From contig JALXAQ010000235.1 of assembly GCA_026991885.1 (NCBI GenBank), positions 1 to 64,000 on the forward strand: a DNA stretch of 64,000 nt, in the 5' to 3' direction. The notes below the pieces were generated by a model that did not search any database, was not told where the DNA came from, and saw nothing but the letters and a program-made list of their open reading frames with translations. The position numbers were made by a program, and so were the translations under genes. This document shows, piece by piece, positions 27,441 to 35,961 of the stretch. Position 1 is the first letter of the stretch, and every line of letters starts with the position of its first letter. The stretch comes from Thiotrichaceae bacterium. Lineage in GTDB: Bacteria > Pseudomonadota > Gammaproteobacteria > Beggiatoales > Beggiatoaceae.

Positions 27441-28294
27441 AATTCTGAAATCCCATTCATTGCCATTTCTATGTCTCTACTCAGTAGGTAGATCAGACGA
27501 TGATTATTTGGCTGAATTTTTAATTCTATTATTAAGGGCTGGAGATTGGCTAAAACCTCAAGCACGGTTTTTGTCGTTTCATCTGGTGGGCGTTTATTAA
27601 AACGCGCTTCTAATTCTGATCCAATCGCGGTTTGCTGTGTCCAAAAATCTATCGGCATGGGCTGTTGTGTTTGTGCTACAGTCCATAATAATACAAACCA
27701 ACGTCCAAGCTTGTATTCATCTGCGTCAGCATAAGGCGTAGGTGATGGCGTGGACTTAGTTAATATCGCTTGCCCGTTTTCTATCCCAGCCGTAAATGCT
27801 TGGGCAGCGGGTGATCTTTCTACTTCATCAAAACCTAAAGCCATTGTTTCAATGGGTAAATTTTCAAGTATTTGATTAAAACCATCTGGATTATGGGTGT
27901 TGACTGCAATATAGCTGGCATCAATCTCAGTCTTAGTGGGTGGGATAATAAATAGCAATACAGCTACCACTAAGACGGCTGTCACTGTGACAGAAACAAG
28001 GGGTTTCCAGTTGTCCAATGCGGGTTTTCCAACCTTTGTCAAAAAACTTTCCAGTTTTTTTAAGAGACTGATTTTTTCAGGTTGAAACGATTGGACATAA
28101 GATGCCGTCTCCAGCCACTGATGATAGCACTTTGGGCAACTGTTTAGGTGTGCTAACATCTTTTGGCGTTGTTTGCCTTTCACTGTATTGCTGATAAAAG
28201 CCGCGAGTTGTTCATCAGATGGGCAAGCGCTGGCTTTTGAGCTGTGAACGGCAATGCCAAGTAGGGCAATGACACGTTGTGTTTGAATATCCAT
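27437..28294 (-). CDS. Zinc-finger anti-sigma factor-like membrane protein
   Basis: A 285-aa protein. The N-terminal anti-sigma zinc finger has the pattern H45-LNSC-PKC within MLAHLNSCPKCYHQW, in the middle of helices (PSDEQLAAFI). One TM segment (SVTVTAVLVVAVLLFIIPP, about residues 103-121) leads to a ~165-residue presumably periplasmic domain of unknown fold. It sits immediately downstream of a sigma factor gene (11-bp gap), the usual anti-sigma layout. Probably sequesters that sigma factor at the membrane. Confidence 0.82.
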   Translation of the reverse strand: MDIQTQRVIALLGIAVHSSKASACPSDEQLAAFISNTVKGKQRQKMLAHLNSCPKCYHQWLETASYVQSFQPEKISLLKKLESFLTKVGKPALDNWKPLVSVTVTAVLVVAVLLFIIPPTKTEIDASYIAVNTHNPDGFNQILENLPIETMALGFDEVERSPAAQAFTAGIENGQAILTKSTPSPTPYADADEYKLGRWFVLLWTVAQTQQPMPIDFWTQQTAIGSELEARFNKRPPDETTKTVLEVLANLQPLIIELKIQPNNHRLIYLLSRDIEMAMNGISEL

Positions 28295-28304
28295 TTTTTT
28301 CTCC

Positions 28305-29258
28305 TTAATTTATAGTCATTTTGTCTGAGATTTTTGCTTGTTTGGGCAGTATTTTGCCTAAACGGCTTAATATCTTTTTGATACGCTTGTCAACTTGACT
28401 GGCGCTTAAGTTTACCAGTGTGCCAATTTTATTGGCTGTCAATCCACTTTGGTAACGCAAGCGTAAAAGTAGGCACTCTTCCTCTGTTAGACGGACAGAT
28501 CGTCCTAAAACCGCCAATAATTTGTTAAGCGGGTTATTGATTTCTTCGTCATTGTTGAGAAATTGCGCTAAAGTTTCCAGTAAAGCTTGTTCATTCCACT
28601 GTTCAAACTGTTCTTCTAAGGAGGGGGACGTCTCAAGATGGCTTTTGTTATTTTCATCGAATGGGACTTCTTGATAGTCTTCTTTGAGAGGACACTTTGC
28701 TAACACCGCCTCAACAATCTCTAGAATAAGCCATCGCTCCCGCTTAGGTTCTGTGGTTAGGAGTATTTCAATCGTTTCTCGTTTTGAGTATTTGCCTTTG
28801 ACGAGTAAACGGTAGGCGGTTTGATAAATCGGATCAGTTTGTCGAGTCAACCATGTATTAGGGCGTTTTTTACCGAATTTTTTGTGCCAAAAATCGGTTA
28901 ATAGGTTTGAAGTCACGGTGCTAATAAAGGCGATAAAACTTTTGCCTTTGAAAGCCCGTACTTTTTTCCAGCCGTCACCTTCAAGTGCATCCAAGACGTA
29001 TTGTGAGGCTTCAAGTTGTAGGTTTTTATCGTTAGGAAAACGTCGCTCAGTGATGGCTTCTATATGTTTCCAATGCTCAAAAACCCCTTTTTTAGGCTCT
29101 GTTTTTATTTCTGTTGTGGAGTGAACGTTCTGCGATGGATGAGGTGTATTTTCTAATACAGACATTTGGGCAAGTGGCTCATCGTAAATATCTTCGATAT
29201 AAAGTGGATGATTTACCGCAAATTCTTTGAGTTTATAGAGTAATTTGATGAGGTACAT
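28305..29258 (-). CDS. ECF-like sigma factor
   Basis: A 317-aa protein, start set at ATG 29258 (MYLIKLLYKL); a longer frame upstream adds 17 residues and would cross a palindrome. A region 2-like segment (KGKSFIAFISTVTSNLLTDFWHKKFGKK) and a C-terminal region 4 HTH (LTEEECLLLRLRYQSGLTANKIGTLVNLSASQVDKRIKKIL) are clear; the linker is unusually long and acidic. It directs RNA polymerase to its own regulon. First gene of the sigma, anti-sigma, protease operon. Confidence 0.82.
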   Translation of the reverse strand: MYLIKLLYKLKEFAVNHPLYIEDIYDEPLAQMSVLENTPHPSQNVHSTTEIKTEPKKGVFEHWKHIEAITERRFPNDKNLQLEASQYVLDALEGDGWKKVRAFKGKSFIAFISTVTSNLLTDFWHKKFGKKRPNTWLTRQTDPIYQTAYRLLVKGKYSKRETIEILLTTEPKRERWLILEIVEAVLAKCPLKEDYQEVPFDENNKSHLETSPSLEEQFEQWNEQALLETLAQFLNNDEEINNPLNKLLAVLGRSVRLTEEECLLLRLRYQSGLTANKIGTLVNLSASQVDKRIKKILSRLGKILPKQAKISDKMTIN

Positions 29259-29284
29259 AGTGGAATTAACTCCGATGGCGCAAA

Positions 29285-29306
29285 GTAAAATGGTGTGCCA
29301 TTTTAC
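29285..29306. promoter_or_regulatory. Palindromic operator-like site upstream of the sigma factor gene
   Basis: GTAAAATGG / CCATTTTAC perfect 9-bp arms around TGTG, 27 bp upstream of the sigma gene start. The region out to 29414 must hold divergent promoters for the sigma operon and the small gene at 29415. The dyad could bind a dimeric regulator; no evidence identifies which. Confidence 0.5.
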
Positions 29307-29414
29307 CAAAAATACTGAAAAAAAAGTTAGAAAAAAAATTTTGGTAATATTTAAGGTAGTGTCCGTCTATGAATAATAAACAAGCTGATAGGATTATATT
29401 GGGGGGAAATAATT

Positions 29415-29618
29415 ATGTCTTATCTCATTTTAAAACATTTAAGTAATAGCGATTTGCCGGCTGAGTGGACAAAACTTTTGCCGGTGGGACAAACTTTTAC
29501 GATTTCTATTGTTGCAGAAGGTGCGGGTCATCAGTCATCATATAAGTCGATTAATGATAACAAAGGTTTGTCTGTGTTCAGACGGCAATGGAAAGAAAAT
29601 TTTTTTGATCCAAGTTGA
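29415..29618 (+). CDS. Small hypothetical protein
   Basis: A 67-aa protein with a good purine-rich ribosome binding site (GGGGGGAAA) 6 bp upstream of the ATG, divergent from the sigma-factor operon. Sequence MSYLILKHLSNSDLPAEWT-KLLPVGQTFTISIVAE reads like the N-terminal dimerisation region of a small antitoxin or regulator, but no toxin gene adjoins it. Unknown function. Confidence 0.5.
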   Translation: MSYLILKHLSNSDLPAEWTKLLPVGQTFTISIVAEGAGHQSSYKSINDNKGLSVFRRQWKENFFDPS

Positions 29619-29715
29619 GATTCTAGGAAATAGCAGCACAGTCCTCTATGCTGACATAGAGGGCTTATTTTAATATTTTTTTTGTGGTTATTCAGGAGCA
29701 GAGCCTGTCTACAAA

Positions 29716-29785
29716 ACTACGCAACTGTGCCATTGACTCACACTAAATGCCATCCAAAAGGCTTCAATCATCAACTGGTTTGTTA
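29716..29785 (-). pseudogene. Remnant of a TerB-like gene C-terminus
   Basis: Read on the minus strand, this segment translates to QLMIEAFWMAFSVSQW in frame with an upstream stop and a downstream stop at 29716. The same residues (KLIEAFWMAFSVSQWQ) form the C-terminus of the TerB-like protein encoded at 35962-36510. About 40 bp are near-identical at DNA level (29729-29767 versus 36010-36048). It is an isolated 3'-end fragment, so a partial duplication or deletion of the gene occurred here. Confidence 0.75.
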
Positions 29786-29796
29786 GGAAAAACTGA

Positions 29797-31674
29797 TTAG
29801 GTACTTAAAAATCTCTTGTAGTCTTCTACGTTGCCATTATTGAGACAACATTCTATCATTTGCCGTCCCAGAGGAGATAAACCGGGCTGGAGAAATTGCT
29901 TAAGATGTTCATGAAAATAGGCAAACAACACCTCCGCTCCTTGATCATAACCCTCGTTACCAACTTCTGGTTGCGTATTCACTTCTAAGAACCAGTGTGA
30001 CACCCGGGTTCCTTCAATACGCATAGAGCTGAGTGCATAACCGAGTAAGGGACATCGTGCCGCAACGATTTGCGGTTCTTTAAATCGAGCATTTCCTCTT
30101 CGTGCCAGATAATCACGCACTAGCCACTGCGACATAAAACCGGTTTTCCATGCCCCTACGTGTTGGTTAGGAATAAGTATGTACTGTGTGCGCTCCGTTT
30201 CTTCAATTTGGCGTAGGAGCAGATTCGCTTGCTCGATTTGTTTACCCGTTGAAAATGGCCAATAACTTCCTACCCCTTCACTACTCATACTCCCAGTGTC
30301 AACAATACTGGGATTACTAAAGCCACGCGGGACGACCAAACGCCAGAGCCAAGCCAATGCGGGTGGTAGAATATGAACCATGCCTATAATACCGTAAGTT
30401 GGTTTTTCTCGTGTACAGGGTGGAGTCCGAATACCCATACTCCGAATATCTATACTAACGGGTTCCCGCGCCACAATCTCTGGAATGATTGAACGTGGTA
30501 TGACAACTCGTGGATTTGGGCAGGTGATACCGGGGCTGTCTTCAATATGTTCCCAAATTAATGCCCTACTATTCGGAACGGCATCAATATTAAGGAATAA
30601 CAAAGGCTTTGATGGGACGGCGGTTAGTTTTTCCAGTTCAGGATCAACACCATACTCGTTGATATGATCAACACGGACGAACCAAGCATCCTCAGCATCC
30701 ATGAGCCAAAGTTTGCCGTTATCCTGTTGGATATCGGGATGGCACAGTGCCATATCGTCACAAATGGGATGCAAATCGCAAGTGCGTTGAATCTCCACAT
30801 AAACTTTTTCACCAGTGATGAGATTTTGCCCTTTTAACATCCTGCCATCGGGCAAACGATGGGGTTGTTCGAGCATTTCACTTTTACCACTACCACTGGC
30901 ACCCTCGTGCATAAAAGTCACAACATTATCATACGGTGTAATCACTTGAACCGCAGAACAATGAGCTGTCACCCACCCTTCCGCTTCGCCTTGGCGTATC
31001 AATGCACCATAAACACCTTTTTTGGCACTGGGACCAGGATAAAGATTGTATGAAAATATCTCGTGAATATCATCCAAACGATTATGGACCACAATCTGTT
31101 TGTCATCAAAATGTGTCTGTCGAAAAGGGGGAGCCACATAAATAATCACTTTGGGAGAAAAGGACTCGCCTATCTCTTCAGAAGAGACAATTCCTTGTAG
31201 AAGAGCCAGTCCCAAGGCAAAAAATGCCGCATTAACCGGAACGATTGCAAGGGCATCTTCGCCCATATCATAAGCACCCGTTTTAAATGCAAATACGGCT
31301 AAGTTTTGCTTAGCTAGCCAAGCAAAAGTTTCTTGTCTCAGTTGAGTAAAGTCTTCATTGAAGCGGTCATGAAATCTTGGTTTATCTGATGGTTGGTTAT
31401 CCCCTATCAGCATACAGTCCGGATCACGTCGCCGCATGTTAGGATCAAGATAGTTGACGGCAATGCCATTGCGTACTCGTGCTACAGTGGCTTCAGTCAC
31501 ACAACGACCATCCGGCAGCTCGTACTCGACTTTGAAGAAATCTTGTTTGGCATCACCACAAGCTAAGTCTAGCAGTTGTTCGGTGTTATCTGCGATGACT
31601 AAATTGGGGGAACTCTCAAGAACTTTCAGAACTTCTGGGTATTTAGTTATGATTTTTAACAAGTTATTTTTCAT
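29797..31674 (-). CDS. DUF4914 family protein (PEP carboxykinase-like P-loop)
   Basis: A 625-aa conserved protein matching my memory of the DUF4914 family: ATVARVRNGIAVNY, RRRDPDCMLIGDN, KVIIYVAPPFRQTHFDDKQIVVHNR, and the P-loop-like FMHEGASGSGKSEMLEQ. The last motif resembles the kinase-1 P-loop of PEP carboxykinases. Family members are uncharacterised, probably cytoplasmic nucleotide-binding enzymes. It stands alone, with the TerB remnant just beyond its stop. Confidence 0.85.
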   Translation of the reverse strand: MKNNLLKIITKYPEVLKVLESSPNLVIADNTEQLLDLACGDAKQDFFKVEYELPDGRCVTEATVARVRNGIAVNYLDPNMRRRDPDCMLIGDNQPSDKPRFHDRFNEDFTQLRQETFAWLAKQNLAVFAFKTGAYDMGEDALAIVPVNAAFFALGLALLQGIVSSEEIGESFSPKVIIYVAPPFRQTHFDDKQIVVHNRLDDIHEIFSYNLYPGPSAKKGVYGALIRQGEAEGWVTAHCSAVQVITPYDNVVTFMHEGASGSGKSEMLEQPHRLPDGRMLKGQNLITGEKVYVEIQRTCDLHPICDDMALCHPDIQQDNGKLWLMDAEDAWFVRVDHINEYGVDPELEKLTAVPSKPLLFLNIDAVPNSRALIWEHIEDSPGITCPNPRVVIPRSIIPEIVAREPVSIDIRSMGIRTPPCTREKPTYGIIGMVHILPPALAWLWRLVVPRGFSNPSIVDTGSMSSEGVGSYWPFSTGKQIEQANLLLRQIEETERTQYILIPNQHVGAWKTGFMSQWLVRDYLARRGNARFKEPQIVAARCPLLGYALSSMRIEGTRVSHWFLEVNTQPEVGNEGYDQGAEVLFAYFHEHLKQFLQPGLSPLGRQMIECCLNNGNVEDYKRFLST

Positions 31675-31719
31675 TTCAAGAAATTGTAGTTTTTTAGAAC
31701 TCTGCGGGATAAAAAAGTT

Positions 31720-33117
31720 TCAGCCTGCTACCGGCTTGCTCACCAAATAGAGCCATATAAAACCAGCCACACCCGCCAGCAGGGAGGCGGCAAGAATGCC
31801 CGTCTTCGCCATCAGCAGCAGATCCTCGCGCCCGCCGAAACCGAGCTGGGCGACAAAAATGGACATGGTGAATCCGATCCCTGCCAGCAGCGACACACCG
31901 GCGATCTGGGTGAATCGGGTATCTTTCGGCAACTCCGCCACACCCAATTTTAGCACCAGCCAGCTAACCCCGGTGATACCGATAAATTTGCCCAGTACCA
32001 AACCCAGCGACACACCAAGCATTACTGGGTGGGTTAGAGTCTCGCCCAGTGACCCAAATGCCAACGGGATGCCGGCGTTGGCTAGGGCGAAAATTGGGAT
32101 CACTAGATAGGCCACCGGCATGTGCCAGATATGCTCCAGTCGCTGCAACGGGGAGCCAACACTGCGTACACCGTTTTCTAGGGTCTGTACTATGGCACGC
32201 AATGCGTCATTGGTCATGATGCTTTTTCCGGGTTGATGGCTGGCTTCAAAGCGGCGCATCAGATTCCTGACCTGTTCACTGAAACGCTCAGGATTGTACT
32301 TAGGTGTAGCCGGCACCGATAATGCCCCCAGAATACCGGCCAAGGTGGCGTGTACACCAGATTGCAGCAAGGCGTACCACAGCAACATTGCGACAATAAG
32401 ATAGGGTATAGTTTTGCGGATGCCGCTCATGTTGAACACCAGCAGCAAAGCGAACAGACCGCCTGCTGTCGCTAGGGGGCCGAGTGCAATGGTGTCGGTG
32501 TAGAACACCGCAATCACTATCACGGCGCCCAGATCATCCACAATCGCCAGCGCCACCAGAAAGGTGATCAATGCCTTGGGCACCCGGCTCGCTAGCAATG
32601 CCAGCGCACCGATGGCAAAGGCGATGTCGGTGGCCATGGGGATCCCCCAGCCGAGCGCCGCATCGCCGTCTGGATTGATGGCAAAATAGATCAAGGCCGG
32701 CACCACCATGCCACCCACCGCTGCCGCGATCGGCAACGCTGCATTGCGCGGTTTCGCCAACTCTCCGACCAGCAATTCACGTTTCAGTTCCAGACCGACA
32801 ACGAAAAAAAACAGTGCCATCAGGCCGTCATTGATCCAATGGTGCAGGCTCATTTCTAGCGTCCAACTGCCGATGTCGAGGCTGATCAGGGTATGCACAA
32901 CATGTTCGTAGGCGGAAGCCAGCGGTCCGTTAGCCAGCACTAGCGCGAGAACTGCCATACCCATAAGTAGCATACCACTGGTGGTCTGGCGGTGAAGAAA
33001 CTCTTCAAAAGGCGTGAGGATCTTGTCGAAACTCTTTTCCCAAGGGGCATTATAGATGCCGGTTTTCACTTTGGGGTCAGGATTCACTTCGGTTTGATTC
33101 ATCTCATTTTGTACCAT
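31720..33117 (-). CDS. nhaA: Na+/H+ antiporter NhaA
   Basis: A 465-aa inner-membrane antiporter, longer than E. coli NhaA at its N-terminus. Start placed at ATG 33117, preceded by GGAAG at 8 bp; an ATG at 33138 is possible. MATDIAFAIGAL and ALAIVDDLGAVIVIAVFY contain the Asp pair that binds Na+/H+. It exports sodium in exchange for protons. The gene is clearly more GC-rich than its neighbours and uses different codons, suggesting horizontal acquisition. Confidence 0.95.
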   Translation of the reverse strand: MVQNEMNQTEVNPDPKVKTGIYNAPWEKSFDKILTPFEEFLHRQTTSGMLLMGMAVLALVLANGPLASAYEHVVHTLISLDIGSWTLEMSLHHWINDGLMALFFFVVGLELKRELLVGELAKPRNAALPIAAAVGGMVVPALIYFAINPDGDAALGWGIPMATDIAFAIGALALLASRVPKALITFLVALAIVDDLGAVIVIAVFYTDTIALGPLATAGGLFALLLVFNMSGIRKTIPYLIVAMLLWYALLQSGVHATLAGILGALSVPATPKYNPERFSEQVRNLMRRFEASHQPGKSIMTNDALRAIVQTLENGVRSVGSPLQRLEHIWHMPVAYLVIPIFALANAGIPLAFGSLGETLTHPVMLGVSLGLVLGKFIGITGVSWLVLKLGVAELPKDTRFTQIAGVSLLAGIGFTMSIFVAQLGFGGREDLLLMAKTGILAASLLAGVAGFIWLYLVSKPVAG

Positions 33118-33142
33118 GTTTATTTCTTCCAGACTCATCACC

Positions 33143-33868
33143 TTAATTTTTTTCGCCCATAAAGGCACCAAACAAATGCAACAAACTGATAAACAGATTA
33201 TAAATGGTCACATACAAAGTCACGGTTGCCATAACGTAATTGGTTTCACGCCCATGCACCATGTCGCTGGTTTGATAAAGAATCATACCAGCCATCAACA
33301 AAACAAACATCGCTGACACCGCTAACGACAAGCCAGGCAAATTAAAAACGATGGCACCAATGCCTGCCAAAAAGGCAATCAAAACTCCGGCAAATAGAAA
33401 ACCGCCCAAAAAGCTAAAATCCTTACGGCTGGCTAAAGCGTAACCAGACAAACCTAAAAAAATAACCGCTGTTGAGCCAAAAGCCATCATCACCAACTGG
33501 GCTCCATTACTGAATATCGTCAAATATGCACTGATAATTGGCCCCAAGGTTAAACCCATAAATCCCGTCAGAGCAAAGACAGAGGCAATACCCCAAACAC
33601 TGTTCCTGAGCCAATTTGTCAGGAAAAATAGCCCAAAATAGCCCCCCAAAACCAGCAACCAATGTAAGGGTGGCATTTTTGTTACCATAGCAATGCCCGC
33701 CGTGATGGCAGAAAAAAACAAAGTCATCGACAACAACATATAGGTGTTGCGAATCAGCTTATTAGCCTCACTGGTTGACAGCGGTTGCTCAAAAACCTGT
33801 TCTTCTTGGTTTTCAAACGGAATGCTTTGAACATTTTGAGTCGCGTTCATGTTGTTAAACAGGCTCAT
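33143..33868 (-). CDS. Bax inhibitor-1/YccA-family membrane protein
   Basis: A 241-aa protein with seven predicted TM helices. Start set at ATG 33868, with GGAGG upstream. The family signature region FALTGFMGLTLGPIISAYL and the C-terminal MATVTLYVTIYNLFISLLHLFGAF are clear. YccA-type members modulate FtsH proteolysis or act as channels. It ends 26 bp before nhaA. Confidence 0.92.
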   Translation of the reverse strand: MSLFNNMNATQNVQSIPFENQEEQVFEQPLSTSEANKLIRNTYMLLSMTLFFSAITAGIAMVTKMPPLHWLLVLGGYFGLFFLTNWLRNSVWGIASVFALTGFMGLTLGPIISAYLTIFSNGAQLVMMAFGSTAVIFLGLSGYALASRKDFSFLGGFLFAGVLIAFLAGIGAIVFNLPGLSLAVSAMFVLLMAGMILYQTSDMVHGRETNYVMATVTLYVTIYNLFISLLHLFGAFMGEKN

Positions 33869-33951
33869 AAAAATACCTCCCCAAAATTTTAATGGACTAC
33901 CCAAGTTTTAAAATAAAACTTGGGTTCTTTTGACTACTCATCAGCTAATGA

Positions 33952-34098
33952 TCAAGTACCTTGCGCTTTTTCACAATCCTTAATCAAGTCATCTAACTTT
34001 TGCACAGAAGTCTTAGCGTTGCTTTTCAGCTCCTGTAGAAAATCCAGTTCGCTCTTTGATATCTTACCATCCGCAAACACTTTACGCCATTCTGCCAT
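33952..34098 (-). CDS. 48-aa TerB-like miniprotein
   Basis: A 48-aa reading frame starting ATG at 34098 with AGGAG 8 bp upstream, and stopping at TGA (33954-33952). Translation MAEWRKVFADGKISKSELDFLQEL..., then a charged helix ending EKAQGT. The ADGKISKSE segment is the same acidic loop as ADGTIDESE / ADGVIEDSE in the adjacent TerB-like gene 26 bp upstream, so it may be a truncated TerB unit or a partner. It shares an operon with that gene. Confidence 0.65.
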   Translation of the reverse strand: MAEWRKVFADGKISKSELDFLQELKSNAKTSVQKLDDLIKDCEKAQGT

Positions 34099-34124
34099 TG
34101 TTTTGCTCCTCTTGGCTTAATTGA

Positions 34125-34565
34125 CTAACCACGGTTTTTAATCATCATCACCTCTAAAATCTTAGCCCCGATGTCGTCAGAAATTTCCAAGACTTGTTGA
34201 AGTTCTTCCAACAAAGCTTTTTCGCTGTCCTCGATAACACCGTCAGCAAGGGCAATGTCAACCGCGCACGCAAAAGCCGTTTCCCATACCTCGCTGGGCA
34301 AGCTGCTTTTAGCAATCGCTACCAAGCCTCCGACACCTTCGTTCTCTAGCACAGTCACCAATTTTTGAAAAATATCAGACATTTGTCTATCAGTGTAGTC
34401 ATCAAACATTCTCATTTGCAGCAAATAAGCAAATATGCCCTTGGCTTCTGATTCATCAATCGTTCCATCCGCCGCTGAGGTAGCCAGTGCAATCGCTAAA
34501 AAAGCCTCTTGCTTGGTAAAGCTATCAGATGATGACGGTGCCTTAGTCGTTGTAAACCAACCCAT
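34125..34565 (-). CDS. TerB-family protein
   Basis: A 146-aa all-helical protein with two TerB-like acidic motifs: ATSAADGTIDESEAKGIF and CAVDIALADGVIEDSEKALLEEL. TerB family proteins occur in tellurite-resistance-type stress and membrane-signalling systems; the Asp/Glu loops bind metal in some. GGAG ribosome binding site before the ATG. It forms a small operon with the 48-aa protein and is divergent from cbbR. Confidence 0.85.
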   Translation of the reverse strand: MGWFTTTKAPSSSDSFTKQEAFLAIALATSAADGTIDESEAKGIFAYLLQMRMFDDYTDRQMSDIFQKLVTVLENEGVGGLVAIAKSSLPSEVWETAFACAVDIALADGVIEDSEKALLEELQQVLEISDDIGAKILEVMMIKNRG

Positions 34566-34780
34566 GTTGTTTCTCCTGTGTAATGGATATTAAAAAATAA
34601 AAATCTATTATATATAGCCAATAATCTATGGATAAAAAGGTGAGATTATAATGAACATTATGCCGCAATTAAGCTATATAATATATATATAATTAGCTAT
34701 GAATTCGTGACGAGCATTTTACAGCAATTAATTTATAAATAATAATCAATGCTATCTATGATATATATAGAACATAATCT
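34566..34780. promoter_or_regulatory. Divergent terB/cbbR intergenic region
   Basis: 215 bp, extremely AT-rich. It contains the imperfect palindrome AGCTATATAATAT...ATAATTAGCT (about 34672-34698) and direct repeats of ATAATCTATG (near 34619 and 34773, the last overlapping the cbbR start). These are candidate LysR T-N11-A-type sites, but I cannot assign a start site. Confidence 0.4.
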
Positions 34781-35719
34781 ATGAATAAAACCAACACACA
34801 ATTTCTTATCCGCCATATTACATTACGCCAGTTACAAATTTTTGAAACGGTTGTTCGACTGGGCAACTACTCACAGACTGGCAGATTGTTGCATTTAACT
34901 CAGCCCACCGTCTCAATGCAAATCAAAAAGCTCAGTGATGCCATTGGCTTGCCACTGCTGGAGCAAGTGGGCAAGCGGACACATCCTACAACAGTTGGTC
35001 GTCATGTTTACACGACTGCTTGCAACATTCTTGAACAATTATCAGATTTAGAAAATACGATAGCCGAACATAAAGAAGTGGTTAAAGGAAACTTGCAAAT
35101 TGCTGTTGTTACCACCGCGAAATATTTTATGCCCCATATTCTTGGGGCATTTATAGAAAGCCATCCTCAAGTTAAGCCCAGCTTGACTGTAGGTAACAGA
35201 GCCCTGGTTCTTGAACGCCTGCGCTCTAATCTTGATGATTTGCTGATTATGGGGCAAGTCCCTGAAGATTTAAAAGTAGAAGCACACCCCTTTATGCAGA
35301 ACACCTTGGTCGTTATATCACACCCCGATCATCCTCTAGCGCAAAGCCACAATATTCCGCTGGAATATTTGAGCAAAGAACGTTTTTTGGAACGTGAACA
35401 GGGTTCAGGTACCCGCTTATTAATGGATCAATTGTTTGCCAAACATGGTATAAAAATTGATCCTTATATGGAATTGGGTAGTAGTGAGGCGATTAAGCAG
35501 GCTGTTATGGCAGGATTAGGGATTTCTGTTTTATCACTCCATAATTTGCGGTTAGAATTGAATGGGAAATATGTGGTTAGATTGGATGTCGAGGGTTTTC
35601 CTCTGGAAAAGCTGTGGTATGTGGTGTACCTGAAAGATAAAAAACTTTCCTTAGCCACTCGCACTTTTATTGAATTTATTCGAGACGCAAGTAATCATAG
35701 GCTCCCAGCCAGCAGTTAG
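34781..35719 (+). CDS. cbbR: LysR-family regulator, CbbR-type
   Basis: A 312-aa LTTR. The N-terminal winged HTH (LRQLQIFETVVRLGNYSQTGRLLHLTQPTVSMQIKKLSDAIGLPLLEQ) and the C-terminal periplasmic-binding-like domain (VVTTAKYFMPHILGAF, ERGSGTR-like EREQGSGTRLLMDQLF, GSSEAIKQAVMAGLGIS) are typical of CbbR. CbbR activates the Calvin-cycle cbb operons; here no RuBisCO gene is adjacent, so the target is probably elsewhere or terB. Confidence 0.85.
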   Translation: MNKTNTQFLIRHITLRQLQIFETVVRLGNYSQTGRLLHLTQPTVSMQIKKLSDAIGLPLLEQVGKRTHPTTVGRHVYTTACNILEQLSDLENTIAEHKEVVKGNLQIAVVTTAKYFMPHILGAFIESHPQVKPSLTVGNRALVLERLRSNLDDLLIMGQVPEDLKVEAHPFMQNTLVVISHPDHPLAQSHNIPLEYLSKERFLEREQGSGTRLLMDQLFAKHGIKIDPYMELGSSEAIKQAVMAGLGISVLSLHNLRLELNGKYVVRLDVEGFPLEKLWYVVYLKDKKLSLATRTFIEFIRDASNHRLPASS

Positions 35720-35816
35720 GTCTCGGATTGGTTTGCAAATGGGCTTGACTGCATTCCCAAAGCCAAACGCAAGGTCCAGTTAATCACAGAGGTCAAACCG
35801 TTTTTTTTAATGCGGC

Positions 35817-35960
35817 TTATTCCATTGTTTTGATTTGTGCCTTGAGTTCAGCTATTTTTTCTTGATAGGGTTTATTGGTTTTCCTAAACTCTCGAATTTC
35901 ATTTGCCCTGCTAACGGCTTGACGTTTCCATTCCTCACGACTTCGTATGATTTTTGACAT
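35817..35960 (-). pseudogene. 47-aa transposase N-terminus-like fragment
   Basis: A 47-aa minus-strand frame starting ATG at 35960, 1 bp after the TAG stop of the TerB-like gene (35964-35962), ending TAA at 35817. It reads MSKIIRSREEWKRQAVSRAN, then EIREFRKTNKPYQEKIAELK, a basic coiled-coil like the N-terminus of some IS transposases. No catalytic domain follows. Probably a transposase remnant, or an unrelated small protein. Confidence 0.4.
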
Positions 35961-35961
35961 T

